DNA of 64,000 bases from Synaphobranchus kaupii (GCA_029718625.1 CM056377.1:98448998-98512997), one strand, 5' to 3'. Positions 21,636-32,503 are shown, numbered from the stretch's first letter. Translations and numbers: made by a program. The notes: generated by a model not told the origin, from the letters alone.

Positions 21636-23571
21636 CTCCTTTGCGTAGAAGGTGACGCCGGCGGGACCTTTTTGCTCAACTGAGACATTCGTTGCTACTG
21701 CAGCCAAACTATTAGTGGAAATCACAAACTCTGTGTTTTAACTTTATTGGTAGATGGTTCGTGATGATTTATGCTGAATACGGAGTTTCTAAGTGTCACT
21801 ATTTCCCTATAGCAAGTCCATTTAACAAGCAACCCCCACCTCGTCTATACCTACCCATGCGTGACATAGTGGACAATAGCGTCTATGTTTGAAATATAAA
21901 TATATTCATTCATCATATAAAATTAGAATAATGTCATAGCAATAAGATAAACCCAACAATAGCCTGATCGTATGCCAGAAAAGCCGTGAAAAGCCCTGCT
22001 CACTGAAATGCAAAATAAACTGTGAAAGTTCTACCATGTATTCTACTATGCTACTAAATATGAAATAAATATACAATCCTACCATTGGTTTTACACATTG
22101 AGATGTTCCTTTCAAAATTCAGTGGTTATTTATTGTCTGGTACAATCGGTTTGAGAAATATATAACACTTTATACCGCTATTACACTATCTGAAACGTCG
22201 ACTCATGCCCAGTTCATTCTGGTTTAATTGTCGGCTTTTTTATCCAATAGAGTACATTATAACCTTAGCAACGGTATATGCCATGTCTTTTTGGGTGCTT
22301 TGAACAATTTACTACAACCCAGGTATAATGGCAGTTTTCGTTTTAACGGTCTGGTATTACGCATTAGGGAGGGGAGTTTCCCTTTCCCGATATGTAAGTA
22401 TTTTTGCCTCTAAAATGCTGTTGGTCTCGCTGGCTATATATGTACGTTCGTGTTTACACTCGAGCACTGTCTTTCCAATATGTTTGATAGCCCTATTGTT
22501 ATTTTCGCATTTTGAGTGCATTTCACATACTGTAGTGCAATCGTTAAATTTATTTTTGATGTAGGCTACCGATTTTCATTGAAGATAGAACATTTGGCAG
22601 AATTTTGCAGATGGTGGAATACTATTTTATGTTCATGTTATCGTACATAATATAGGCTATGGCGTATATACTTGTCTCTTAGGGCATGACAAATGCTCAT
22701 TCCAATTTACTGTGCGCTGATATGTGGTAGATTAAGGTAAAGTTTTCCTTGGAGTCATTATGAATAGGAACATTACTTTTTTTTTTTTTAAACTACAGAA
22801 AAATTCAATCCCAGGACAAAAGTATACATACTGTAGAGTACAGGGAAAAGTGATGTTTTATTGAGGTAGAAGAGTGAATGATTAGGCAATATATTTAGGT
22901 GTATGTAACACTGTGATATCAATGTTTTTTATCTTAAGCCATCAGAAGGAGCAAATGTATATGCTTTATAATGGACAAAACTAATTTTATTCATTTTATG
23001 ACATGTTTTGCATAGGGGTTTTGGACCCATAGATATCTGCCCCCCTATACTGATGAAAATATAGTAATTCCCACTTGAAAATTATGCAAAAGTGAGTTTT
23101 ATGAGCCAATACTGTTGATTTGTAGTTAAATATAGCATTTTTTTTTAAATTTAAAGCAGTGCACAATTTAACCATTTGGATAGATTTGTAGACACTAAAG
23201 GACAACAGGGTACACTGTCTATATTTTGCACCACAGACCTTTAGTAGTTCTGCATATCATCCTCAGATTTAGCAAAACTTGTGGACATGGTGTTTATGAT
23301 CCAGGAAATGTATATATATTACCGATTTCACTTATGTAGCTCTCAGTATTTTGTTGCAAACTAAAGAATGCAAAGTTTCTTTGCATTTGTGGCACTTTAT
23401 TTTGACTTAGATTTGTTTATTTTCATAATTTAAGTTTGTATTGTAAATGGTACACTTGTCTTATTTCATTTAAGCCATTTACCAAGTTTATATGATGCTC
23501 ACACCTGGAGTTATAAAGCCTTAAACAGAGCACCCCCTAAATAGGTGAAATTTGCCATCTGCGCCAAGGGG
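21636..23571. mobile_element. Candidate piggyBac-type non-autonomous element
   Basis: TTAA at 21632-21635 followed by CTCCTTTGCGTAGAAGG, and at the other end GGCGCAGATGGCAAATTT (reverse complement of 23540-23565) ending CCCC next to TTAA 23572-23575. The two termini agree at roughly two thirds of 20 positions. A second terminus of the right-hand type lies at 41547. No transposase was recognised inside, only chance frames. Confidence 0.45.
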
Positions 23572-23579
23572 TTAAACAC

Positions 23580-23810
23580 CTCAAAATCACAACAAACTTG
23601 TCACAATTCATCAAAATGCTATTCTGACACTTTAGTTGCCTCTTAGGTTTCAAAGCTTTGGTCCATTGTGTCATAGGCTAATCCCTATAGTCTCATGCAT
23701 ATATAGGCATATGGGACTTGTGGCCTATGGCACAGTGGACCACAATCTTGAAACCTAAAAACCGTCTAAAGCATCAGAATAGCAAAAAAAAAGTTTGATG
23801 TGATTTTGAG
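23580..23810. repeat. Long hairpin (fold-back MITE)
   Basis: CTCAAAATCAC at 23580 is mirrored by GTGATTTTGAG at 23800-23810, and the arms stay complementary for about 100 bases each with small gaps (GCTATTCTGA, TTAGGTTTCAA, GGTCCA). The centre is CATGCATATATAGGCATATG near 23695. It would form a near-complete hairpin when single-stranded or transcribed. It lies immediately after the TTAA end of the preceding candidate element. Confidence 0.8.
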
Positions 23811-23818
23811 TTGCTTAA

Positions 23819-24414
23819 AGGGATTGCCAACTCAAATCAATTATTCAGCTTTTCAATGGTTAATTGTTGTCATCCTGGGGTGGAATAAACATAACCGAAA
23901 TATCAGTGATACTGTAATTGATCAGGCAAGGTTTTTATGGGGGCGGGATTAAAATGCGACCAGTACACGTCATCAAGTCCTCTTAGCCAATAGAGAAAGA
24001 ACCTCGGTCATACGTCACTGAAGCATTTATGTGAATGCCACGCCCCACTTTAGGGGAATAATTCAGACTCACTCCCATAGAAAACAACGGTGCAGGAAGA
24101 AGACAACAGAGATAAAAAAAAACCTATAAAATTCCCAAAAGCTGTTGCATTGTAAACTGCACAGCCAATGCAATTTTAAAAAAAATTGCATTTTGCATGT
24201 TTACCATGTCCAATCGGAAATCCCAAAAGACTAACAGTCTCAATTGAGTTCAATCATACCTGCGACAACCAGTTTGGAAGTCACACTGTATGTTACCCAA
24301 CAGTTGCTGCATACCAGTTATCCACATGAAAACTTACTCAGCATTTAAAGAAGTTTCAGACAGGCTTTTTTTCAGGTGTAAATGAAATAGACCATGTCAA
24401 CTTCATCATGACCC
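23819..24414 (+). mobile_element. TTAA-type element, left part, with THAP remnant
   Basis: Begins at TTAA (23815-23818) followed by AGGGATTGCC, like the Kolobok-like element at 3.7 kb. A GTCACTGA... block and an upstream CCAATAGAG box precede a THAP-like coding remnant. Its right terminus was not found; another TTAA element is inserted at 24415-24418. Confidence 0.5.
24140..24234 (+). pseudogene. THAP-like N-terminal remnant
   Basis: Translation gives SCCIVNCTANA followed by a KKNCILHVYHV segment and a stop. The Cys spacing (C-x4-C region near the N-terminus) is what THAP fingers show before their FP and CSxHF motifs, which are missing here. With the TTAA boundary this suggests a Kolobok-type transposase start. 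Only about 31 residues remain, so the call is tentative; a chance Cys-rich stretch is possible. Confidence 0.4.
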
Positions 24415-24418
24415 TTAA

Positions 24419-25974
24419 AGCCCCAGGGAACAAGTATTTGTGATTGCCTTCTAATTAGGTTAATTTGGGTCTTGTGGACATACAATATTCATATACTTGT
24501 ATTGGATTTCTGAATTACAGAGATACTGGATACTTTTACCCTCATTTTTTGATTGAAGTTGGGCGGTACTATACTTGGGAATAGTGACGTCACAAATCCC
24601 AAACAAATCACAAGGCTGTAGTAACAAACCAAAAGCTTGAGCTGCCAGAGTAACAAACCAAACAATTCCGTGGCATTCCACATGCGAGCTACCCAACATC
24701 AACTTGTCATGGTCTGCAGGCTTATTTTCCTCCTTGACTTTCTCGTCCCCTTTAAGCGCCTTCAGGACGTGTTTTTTCTGTTTCCTTGTCCGTGTCTGGT
24801 TTTCCTTTCATCTCGCTACTCAGCGATTTCACCTGTTCGGCTCTTCCGCCGCCGCCGCGTCTTCCTGTTCCAGCGCTTCCATGTTATCTCGCATTTCTGG
24901 TAGCCGGTAAGGTATAGGATTTGAAATTTAGGGTAGATCTTTAGATCTTCTTTCCCCTGCTTAGTCTAATTCTCTCTCCTATTTCTCTCCCTTATTTTCT
25001 GCTATAGTCAGTTCCTCTCATCGGTCTAGCTTGTCACCTACTGAGCTAGAGAGGTTCTGCTTTTCCAGCTATCTGCTCGTATCCTTTTCTTTTTTTTCTT
25101 GTACTCAAGCCTACGAGTGCTGCTCGCCCTAAGTTTTAGGGTTACTATCAGTTATTTTGTTTCCTTTTATTACTCTTCCACTTTTGGAAGTCTTTAAGCC
25201 TAACGCTTGTTATTTTGTTAATGTGCTCGAAGTTACGAGTTCCTTGTCCTTTTGTCTGGGAGGCTTTTTACGTTTTCCAGTCTCCTTCCTTATATCTCTC
25301 TGTGTGAGAGAGGAGGACTGTCTTCTGTTCTCGTCCTTTTTTTTCTTCTCCCTTTCCTCTACGGAATACATTCCATCCTTGTGGTGTCACGTGTGGACAT
25401 TGAGAATCCTCGTCTGTCGCCCCTGGTCCTCCATAATATCCTTGCACGGAGAACCCCTTACACAACTAGCTAGCTAACTAGCAGCAATATTCACATCTTT
25501 ATTGGAAGAAACAACAAAGGTAAGAAGTGTGGTTTAATATTACATTACATTATTATTATTACTATTATTAGTATCTTGAAACCCACCATTCCGTCACCAC
25601 CTCTGAAGCCAGAGAATGCGGTTATCTGGTTGTGGAATTTCTTCACTCTCAAATTCAGCGTCGGTAGGTTCGTACATAATGGTTGTAAAATCCCGATTCT
25701 CCCTGTTTGCGCTGTTTTGTATTTTTGGTGTATGTGATGCTGAGTGTCTTCTTGGACAGAAGAATGTCAATCTAGCGTGCTCATTAGAATATTATGACCA
25801 CGCCCTAACCGTTCTAATACAGGTCTGATCAGTGAATTCAGCTGTTTTTGAGCAGTGTTTTATCATAATTATATATATTTTTGTTCATTCAAACTTTGGT
25901 GGATGCTTAATAACACACTCAAGTTTGATATCGTACATACATTTGAACGATTTTAGGCTTTGTTCCCTGGGGCT
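24419..25974. mobile_element. TTAA-flanked element carrying a nested LTR
   Basis: Termini AGCCCCAGGGAACAA and TTGTTCCCTGGGGCT form a 15 bp perfect inverted repeat, flanked by TTAA (24415-24418, 25975-25978). Total 1556 bp, of which a 758 bp solo LTR plus its 5 bp duplication is a later insertion, leaving about 793 bp of original element. No coding remnant recognised. Superfamily could be Kolobok or piggyBac. Confidence 0.82.
24705..25462 (+). mobile_element. Gypsy-type solo LTR (LTR-C), complete
   Basis: A 758 bp LTR with TG...CA ends (TGTCATGG ... CCCCTTACA) flanked by the 5 bp duplication CAACT (24700-24704, 25463-25467). CACCTGTTC at 24830-24838 and GGTAAGGTATAGGA at 24906-24919 match the other LTRs; the TATA box is not evident here. 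Solo LTRs arise by recombination between the two LTRs of a full element. Its pyrimidine-rich second half yields chance frames that are not genes. Confidence 0.9.
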
Positions 25975-25978
25975 TTAA

Positions 25979-26530
25979 ATGAGACTGAAAACCATAACAA
26001 ACAAAACTACCTAAGGTATTGGTCAGAAAGATATGGTTTAATTTTTTTCTGTTACAAGATCACAATATTTTTGTCCTGTAACAACAAGACTCTCCAGCCT
26101 TCTCGTAAGATGTTTTTTTTTTTTTTTGGTTAAAGTTTTTTTGTTAAAGTCAGTGTCAGGTGATGAAGTTGGAGTCTTCTTTTAGCAACTGAATGCAAGT
26201 TGTGTGTAGTTTTAAATGCAAGTTTTGCCTATAATTATTTTGACAACACAGATTGTTCAGAACAGTAGCAGTATTACTAGTAGCAGTACCATTTTCTTTT
26301 TTAGTTAGATAATTAGTCATAACTACAGTAAAATAATAACTTAACTGAGTCAAGTTAATCTAGTCAAGTCAAAGAATAGACCTGTATGTTTGTGATTTGA
26401 GAATTTGACTATATTTTTCTCAATTCATTTTTATTAAAGAAAAGGTAAAAGTCCAAAAGTGTCTTTGTTAACTTGCTTATCAATACTTTTAAGGCATACC
26501 GACATTCTGTCATCTAATGTTTTCACAGTT
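25979..26530. other. Unrecognised AT-rich DNA
   Basis: Poly-T at 26110-26126. No gene recognised. Confidence 0.4.
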
Positions 26531-26532
26531 AA

Positions 26533-26960
26533 ACGAACGGTTACGACTATAACCATGTTCTATGAGTTCCGGATGACCATTAGGGTCATCAATATGGATG
26601 GCCTTCTGGGGCCAGATGCATCAAGACATTTATACCAGAATTTGTCATGGTACATGACCCCTGCGTAGTGACGTATTTCCTCCCATCACTGCGGATGTCC
26701 TCGGAACAATTTTTCCGCCCTTGAAAAGTCCAGAGGGACCATGATCCCTAATAGTCATCCGGAACTCATAGAACATGGTTACAGTTGTAACCGTTGGTTC
26801 TATGTCATTCCTTGACCATTAGAGTCATCAATATGGATCACTTAATACCCAAAGTGTCAGGAGGGACCATCATCCTTATGTGGATGCCAAGGCTGCAGGT
26901 AAGACGGTTGCTCCAACCGTTAAGCCTGGCGCCACATTGACGTGATAAAAACCTCTACAG
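26533..26960. repeat. Inverted and direct repeat module, transposon-like
   Basis: A ~58 bp block at 26533-26590 (GGTTACGACTATAACCATG, TTCTATGAGTTCCGGATGAC) is inverted at 26743-26800, and a third partial copy runs directly at 26795-26850 (TTGACCATTAGAGTCATCAA). The GGTTACAnnTGTAACC core is itself a palindrome. The arrangement resembles subterminal repeats of large DNA transposons, but no family could be fixed. It abuts the gypsy remnant. Confidence 0.65.
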
Positions 26961-27016
26961 TGTGCAGGGGGATGCCCACGTCCTCGTTTCACAAATTTCT
27001 TTAAGAGGTACTGCCC

Positions 27017-28198
27017 ATGCATACCATGCAGGTTCTCCAGTGGGGTCATGCGTCATGGTGGCCCATGCGTCTTTCCCCTTCGGGTCTTTTGCGTCCACTT
27101 CCCATTCCCAGTCGTCCCTGGAGTCACATCGCCTTAGATTTTGTTACCGGTCTGCCGCCGTCCCATGGGAACACCATTATCTTGGTGGTGGTCGATTAGT
27201 TTTCTAAGGTGGCTCACTTCATCTCCCTGCCTAAATTGCCGTCTGCTCCTGAGATGGCTCAGTTAATGGTGGACCACATTCTCAGGGTGCACGGCCTCCC
27301 CCTGGATGTGGTGTTGGATCGCGGTCCGCAATTCGCCGCTAAATTCTGGTGCTCTTTTTGTACTCTGTTGGGGGCATCCGTCAGTATTTCGTCCGGGTTT
27401 CATCCCGAAACCAACGGACATACGGAATGCACCAACCAGAGTATGGAGAGCACTCTTCGGTGCCTGGCCGTGGCTAATCCCACATCCTAGAGTCGCTACC
27501 TCGCCTGGGCCGAATACGCCCATAATACGTTGCGTAACGCTTCCACTGGCCTCTCTCCTTTTGAGGCTCAGGTAGGATATTTACCCCCATTGTTCCCTGA
27601 GCTGGAGAGAGATGCGGAGGTTCCTTCCGCCGCTTCTTTCGTTCGCAGATGTCGAGCGGCCTGGAGGCGCGTACGCTCCTCTCTTTTACGCGCTTCGGCT
27701 AAACAAAAGGCTGTGGCCGACGGACATCGTCGGCCTGCCCCTTCTTACTGGGTGGGGCAACGGGTGTGGCTTTCTACACGGGACCTACCTCTGCGAGTTG
27801 ACTCTCGTAAACTCATGCCTCAGTTTGTAGGCCCTTTTAAAATCATCCGGAAACTCAACCCGGTCACTGTGTGCCTTCAGTTGCCATCATCCATGCGCAT
27901 CCACTCCACCTTCCACATCTCCCGCTTGAAATCGGTGCTCGATAGCACTCTCGCTCCAGCTGATAAGCCGCCGCCCCCCCCCCCCCCCCCCCGCTTCGTG
28001 GATGGAGGTATGGTGTATACCGTTCGGCGTATTTTGGCTGAGACACGTGTGGGCAGAGGTTGTCCATTTTTGGTGGACTGGGAGGGTTATGGGCCTGAGG
28101 AGCATTGCTGGGTTCCCTCCAGGAACATCTTGGATCCTACTCTAATTAGGGATTTTCATAGAAGCAAGGCTGAGGGATCACCTGGAGCCGTCCCTTAG
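27017..28198 (+). pseudogene. Ty3/gypsy pol 3' end: integrase core and chromodomain
   Basis: One frame of 394 codons interrupted by only two stops, both TAG (27197-27199 after VVVD, 27488-27490 after NPTS). Order: end of RNase H (VLQWGHAS), then a deletion that removes the HHCC finger, then the integrase core: [10 protein letters not shown] (first catalytic Asp), [11 protein letters not shown] (second Asp), [15 protein letters not shown] (Glu), AEYAHNTL. The C-terminal part has WVGQRVWLSTRDLPL, a proline run encoded by a C-tract at 27973-27992, and a chromodomain (VRRILAE, FLVDWEGYGPEEHCWVP). The chromodomain marks a chromovirus-type retrotransposon and would steer integration to marked chromatin. 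gag, protease and RT are absent. The LTR begins 12 bases after the stop. Confidence 0.92.
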
Positions 28199-28209
28199 AA
28201 GGGGGGTCC
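28197..28209 (+). promoter_or_regulatory. Polypurine tract before 3' LTR
   Basis: AGAAGGGGGG immediately upstream of TCC and the LTR start TGTTATGG; the expected primer for plus-strand DNA synthesis in LTR retrotransposons. Confidence 0.75.
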
Positions 28210-28645
28210 TGTTATGGTTATTTGCAGCCTTTGTTTTCTACGTTTTTGGTTTCTTTTTTGGCATTGTCAGGACGCTCTATCGGATTTTTTCCACCTCCGT
28301 TCCGGTATTCGTGTCTTGCCCAACAATTATTCCCTTCACCTGTTTTGCATTTCCTGGTGGCTATAAATACCTCGGGACTTCCGCATTTCCACACTTCGAG
28401 ATTGTCTTTGCTATGTTGACATACGAAGTCGGTAAGGTATAGGAATTTTGGTCGCTGCATTTCTGGTTTGTACGAATAGGAAACGCAGCAAGTCCGTTTA
28501 TAAAATTTAGGATTAGATTGGTTTTCTCTTTCCTTTCCAATCTTTCTTTATCCTTTTTTTTTTTTTTTTTTTTTTCCTGTTGCCAGTTGTGTTCAGCTCT
28601 TTTGCCACAAGAGCTTTGGCTAACAGGTCTTTTCTATTCTTTTCA
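28210..28645 (+). mobile_element. Gypsy 3' LTR, truncated (LTR-D)
   Basis: Starts TGTTATGG right after the polypurine tract. CACCTGTTT at 28338-28346, TATA box CTATAAATA at 28371-28379, GGTAAGGTATAGGA at 28431-28444. It parallels the reverse-strand LTR at 60428-61128 up to a TAACAGG...TTCTATT block near 28645, after which similarity ends, so the last ~250 bp are missing. A poly-T run occupies 28552-28577. Confidence 0.85.
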
Positions 28646-29738
28646 AAAGATATCAAGAGTCTTTTGATGTTGTTGGCTCATCAGGAAGTCATGATATGCA
28701 AAGGACTAAAGAAAATTAAAAGATTAAAAGAAAAGTTGTGAAAAGCTTTAACACAATTATTACACAGCTAAATAACATGACTAAGACATTAAAATGTCCT
28801 CTTTTCTGACCATTAGTTACATCACTTCTGTTTTAAGATTAATTATTTTGACAAAAATGCTGAAATAATGACTCATGTACAGTATGCATTGTTTCAGTAG
28901 TTCCAATTTGGTTCTAATTGAGTATCTTGAGCAATCTTCAACAGCTGTTTTTGAGACTCCCAGAGGTAAAATCTGAAATGTATAGAACCCCACCAACAAG
29001 CACAACTAGAAATGTCAAAATGTGCTTTTCAGAATTATCAAGTCAAGAATAAATTGAACATGACATGTTGTTGAAACCCACTTGAGTGCATTTAAATTTT
29101 GTCAGCACCCGGCCAACTATAACCTTTCCTGTTGCTTTAATACACTGACGACCTTGTAAAACGTAACTGCCAATCTGTGATGGGGCCAGTGGGATTATGA
29201 TCTGGCAGCATCATTCCCTGACTGCTGCTAAACCCTCTTCCCATGCTGTAAGCAGGGATTGCATATTTCCACTGCAAGTCATAAGCATGTTACATAAAAC
29301 AGTGTAAGCAAGCTGGAGTTATTTAGATGATGAGATTTTTCATATCGTACATTATGCGGTACAATGTGGCATCATTGCCGATCTCACCCTTCGATAAACC
29401 AGAATGGTACAGTATAGGACATAACCAGTTGTAGTTACAAAACAAAAATATATTTATTCAAATCACAAAGAATTAAGCTATGATATGATCATTGAGACAT
29501 GCAAGACTTGAGATGTGGTTTGTGTGGACAACACAACTTAGTGAAAAATGAAATGAACCTTAGATGTATAAAATGAGCCGTTGGAATTATGGATAGGCTG
29601 AGTTCATCAGTCCACTCATGAATTCACAAGTACTGCAGAGAAAATTCAACTTATTACCCAGGCAGAAAAGAAAAAAAAACTCAGTTACACACTTGTAGTA
29701 GACATGTGAAACTAACAAGGATGTTAACATGACTGAAA
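28646..29738. other. Unrecognised AT-rich DNA
   Basis: No gene recognised on either strand. Confidence 0.4.
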
Positions 29739-29739
29739 G

Positions 29740-29995
29740 AATACCTTACCCGGACCACTTTGCTAGGACTAACCCGAGATAAGGAGGACTGGAGCACACA
29801 GAGCTCAGAGCAAAAAATTATTTAATGAGACTGAGGTTTCGATGTCAACGACGTCTTCTTCAGTCAAAAAGAAATACAGACAACGCACCGGGAGGTATAT
29901 AAATACCCTCCCATCAATTACACATAGTAAGGTGCGCATGTTGACATGACGTTCTGGGAATGATACCTGAAGGACATCACAAGATGGGAGAAAAG
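29740..29995 (-). repeat. Repeat fragment with hammerhead-like core
   Basis: The minus strand reads CTGAAGA, then a hairpin GACGTC-GTT-GACATC, then GAAAC (plus 29836-29863). That is the order CUGANGA / stem II / GAAA of hammerhead ribozymes, which occur in Penelope-like retroelement terminal repeats. One extra A precedes stem II and one stem pair is mismatched. Surrounding sequence has the look of an interspersed repeat with no coding region. Confidence 0.4.
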
Positions 29996-31007
29996 TAGCT
30001 TAGCCCCTATATTTTCATTGAGGCATTTGCAAGTGGAACTGGATAGACATATATTAGCAGCTGCAACAAAATAATGGATGAGGAAAGTCTTAACCATGTC
30101 ATTTCATGTGATATTTATTCTGACAGTATGAAAATTACATAAAATTGTACCTAAATTACATTATAATTGGGGCCTGTATTTACAGTAAGTGAGAAAGCCT
30201 ATGAAAATTGCGCATAATAATTTTGATATGTGTATAAGTGCAAAATACATTTTGCATCAGGCTGTGAAAGGCAAATATTAAGAGTATCACCTTAAAATAT
30301 TTCCATGGATTACAGGTGATATTAACAATAACAAAAAAAAGCTTTGTTGGTTATATCTGGAGTCATCAGAAGTAGATTTACCTCACTGCATATGCCTGAA
30401 CATCAATTATTCCTTTCTATTCTCCATGTCCTACACTCACTCAGGAAAGCTAAAGATGATCATTTGACAGTAAAACAGAATTGCTCAAACAAAAACATCA
30501 CAAGGTGCTAGCCAAGGGAGGCATAAAAGAGCCCAGTGACAACCTCATTTCTCCTTAAAATCTGACACAAACTGTGATGCCCTGGTGTGCCGGAATGACA
30601 CATTCTGCATCTGTGAATTCTCGTTCGTCATAAATTCCTGAAGAATTGTTGTTGATGCATTGTCCTCGAATGCAGGTTTTATTATGCTTTAAACAGCAAG
30701 GCCATTCTCTTTATTTATTTTTCCTTCACTGCAGTCCTGTTACCATGTGGTTTATGGTAATTCTAAAAGAAAAAAAGCCAGCGAACTTTAACAGCAAGGC
30801 AAATCATGCAGATTTTTTAAAGCTTTACTGTCATTACATTTTGGCACATGTATAATAATCCATTACAATGATACATTTCTAACAACACTATCTGCATGGT
30901 AGCATGTGCAGCTTTTGGTGAAAGTGAAAGATGTGAGCGAGGGGCCTGAGAGGACATGGTTCTTTGGGATTCTGAGACTGTCCAAGCCTGTCAGATTTTG
31001 CTTGATT
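29996..31007. other. Unrecognised AT-rich DNA
   Basis: No gene recognised. Confidence 0.4.
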
Positions 31008-31101
31008 TTGAGGAAAAAAACTATTCGAATGTGAATTTAGGATCCCAATCCCAATCCAACAAACTAAGCTTCGGAGCTCCGAAGCATTCGGCTCAGCCCT
31101 A
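31008..31101. repeat. hAT terminus fragment (family of 53906-54884)
   Basis: TGAATTTAGGATCC, CCAATCCAAC, AAGCTTCGGAGCTCCGAAGC and TTCGGCTCAGCCCTA match the right end of the hAT element at 53906-54884 in order. The other end is absent, so this is a truncated copy. Confidence 0.8.
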
Positions 31102-31154
31102 ATAAGAATATATTTATAATAATGTTAAAAAAAAAAACAGCTAGCCAATGCATT

Positions 31155-31455
31155 ATTAGACGTTGGTATTTGGTTGGATTTAAGTTGTGTCGTCGGTGAC
31201 CAAAATCCAACATCAAAATTCCAATGTCAAACCAACATCTAATGATGGCATCCTCTTGACATTGGATTCTGGGCATAAGTAAGACATGACCAATCCTGAA
31301 GTCTAACTGACCTCTTTCCAAAGTCTATACTTCAGGTTATGACTTTGGGTCAACACTGAGTTTTCATGTCTATCCAATTTAAATTTCCAACCAAAATCCA
31401 ACGTCTAGCCAACTTTACCAACGTCATCCCAATCTCATATTGATGTCCTGAGCCA
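31155..31455. repeat. Degenerate repeat with ACGTTGG/CCAACGT words
   Basis: GACGTTGGTATTTGGTTGG near 31159 and CCAACCAAAATCCAACGTC near 31388 are inverted relatives, with CCAAC-type words scattered between. Looks like a decayed fold-back or tandem repeat; family unknown. Confidence 0.45.
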
Positions 31456-31929
31456 GCAGGGAATGTCCCCCTCTGCAGATCACTAGACAACTAATGTTTC
31501 TATATTTATTCAGTTTAGCACATTTGCCTTAATGTCAGAGATAGTCCACATATATACAATACTTTCCCTATCAGAATAATAAAATTGATACAGGTATGGT
31601 GCAAAATTGTGACGGCATGTCTTGGTGTTATCCAGACCAGGTGGCAGAATTAAGGATGGGCATTGCATTCTTTAGGGTGGGCAAATGTCAATGAATATTT
31701 TCAAGCAAAATACCAGCTCATCTGCAAGGGATATTGTGTTTTCACGAACCACAGTCAGTGGCATATGCATTCATGTCAGCATTAAGGATGTTTGAAACAC
31801 AGCTACACACAGCTCTCCATAAACATAACATCGCCATATTGGCTACTTTACTGCAATCGAAATCAATGAAATATAATAGACTAATGTAACACTTAGAGTC
31901 AGACTCCAAAAATAATTGTTTTTTTGATA
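31456..31929. other. Unrecognised AT-rich DNA
   Basis: No gene recognised. Confidence 0.4.
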
Positions 31930-32192
31930 TGTGACCAAATATAAAAAATTTGAAGGCACAGTCAACTTAGGGTATGTAAACTTCTGACCCACTGGAATTG
32001 TGATATAGTGAATTAAAAGGGAAATAATCCATCTGTAAACAATTGTTGGAAAAATTACTTGTGTCATGCACAAAGTGGATGTCCTAACTGACTTGCCAAC
32101 ACTATAGTTTGCTAACATGAAATCTGTGGAGTGGTTAAAAATAAGTTTTAATGACTTCAACCTATGTGTATGTAAACTTCCGACTTCAACTT
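31930..32192 (-). mobile_element. Tc1-derived fragment, one end only
   Basis: Minus strand matches the left part of the Tc1 element at 51193 (terminus at 32192 reads AGTTGAAGTCGGAAGTTTAC, then the TTTAACCAC... and GTGGGTCAGAAGTTTACATA blocks), followed by TTCAAATTTTTTATATTTGG, which is not in the 51 kb copy but is shared with the fragment at 34687-34945. The opposite end is missing. Confidence 0.85.
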
Positions 32193-32251
32193 TATATATA
32201 ACAACCATAACATACATCGCCTAATGTATTTAAATACGTTTAAAAAAAACG

Positions 32252-32503
32252 TTTACAGTCTGTGGCTGTGGCGAGAGGAGGGTCTTAAGTGCTTTGGGCT
32301 ATAAATAGCACCGTCCTATTTTATGGCACTGCAGTGTAACTGGAGAAGCTGAGGTTTTTGCAAGCGGCTACTCTTTTAAAAAATACCACGTCAAAATTTA
32401 GGGGGTTTTCTTAAAGCTGTAGTTTATAATTTCAGACAAACATGACGACTGTAATTGAGATGGATACGTCTCAACCACTAGGGGCAAAGTTTATAGAGTT
32501 AAC
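32252..32503 (+). repeat. Dispersed repeat segment Y, copy 1
   Basis: About 250 bp repeated directly at 35824-36064 with roughly 88% identity by eye. Contains TATAAATA at 32300-32307, a GGAGAAGCTGAGGTTTTTGC block, and an ATG at 32442 opening a frame that begins MTTVIEMDTSQPLGAKF. The second copy encodes MNTVIETDTSQPLGVKF. The shared promoter-like and start-codon arrangement suggests the 5' end of an unidentified element's gene. Homology ends at GAGTTAAC in both copies. Confidence 0.75.

Noticed and set aside
20055..23575. One 3.5 kb piggyBac element starting at TTAACCCCTTGCC
   Set aside because: After the first ten bases the left sequence does not match the right end; the terminus at 21632 fits better.
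27263..27523. Frames opposite and alongside the gypsy integrase
   Set aside because: Shadow frames; the integrase and chromodomain frame explains the region.
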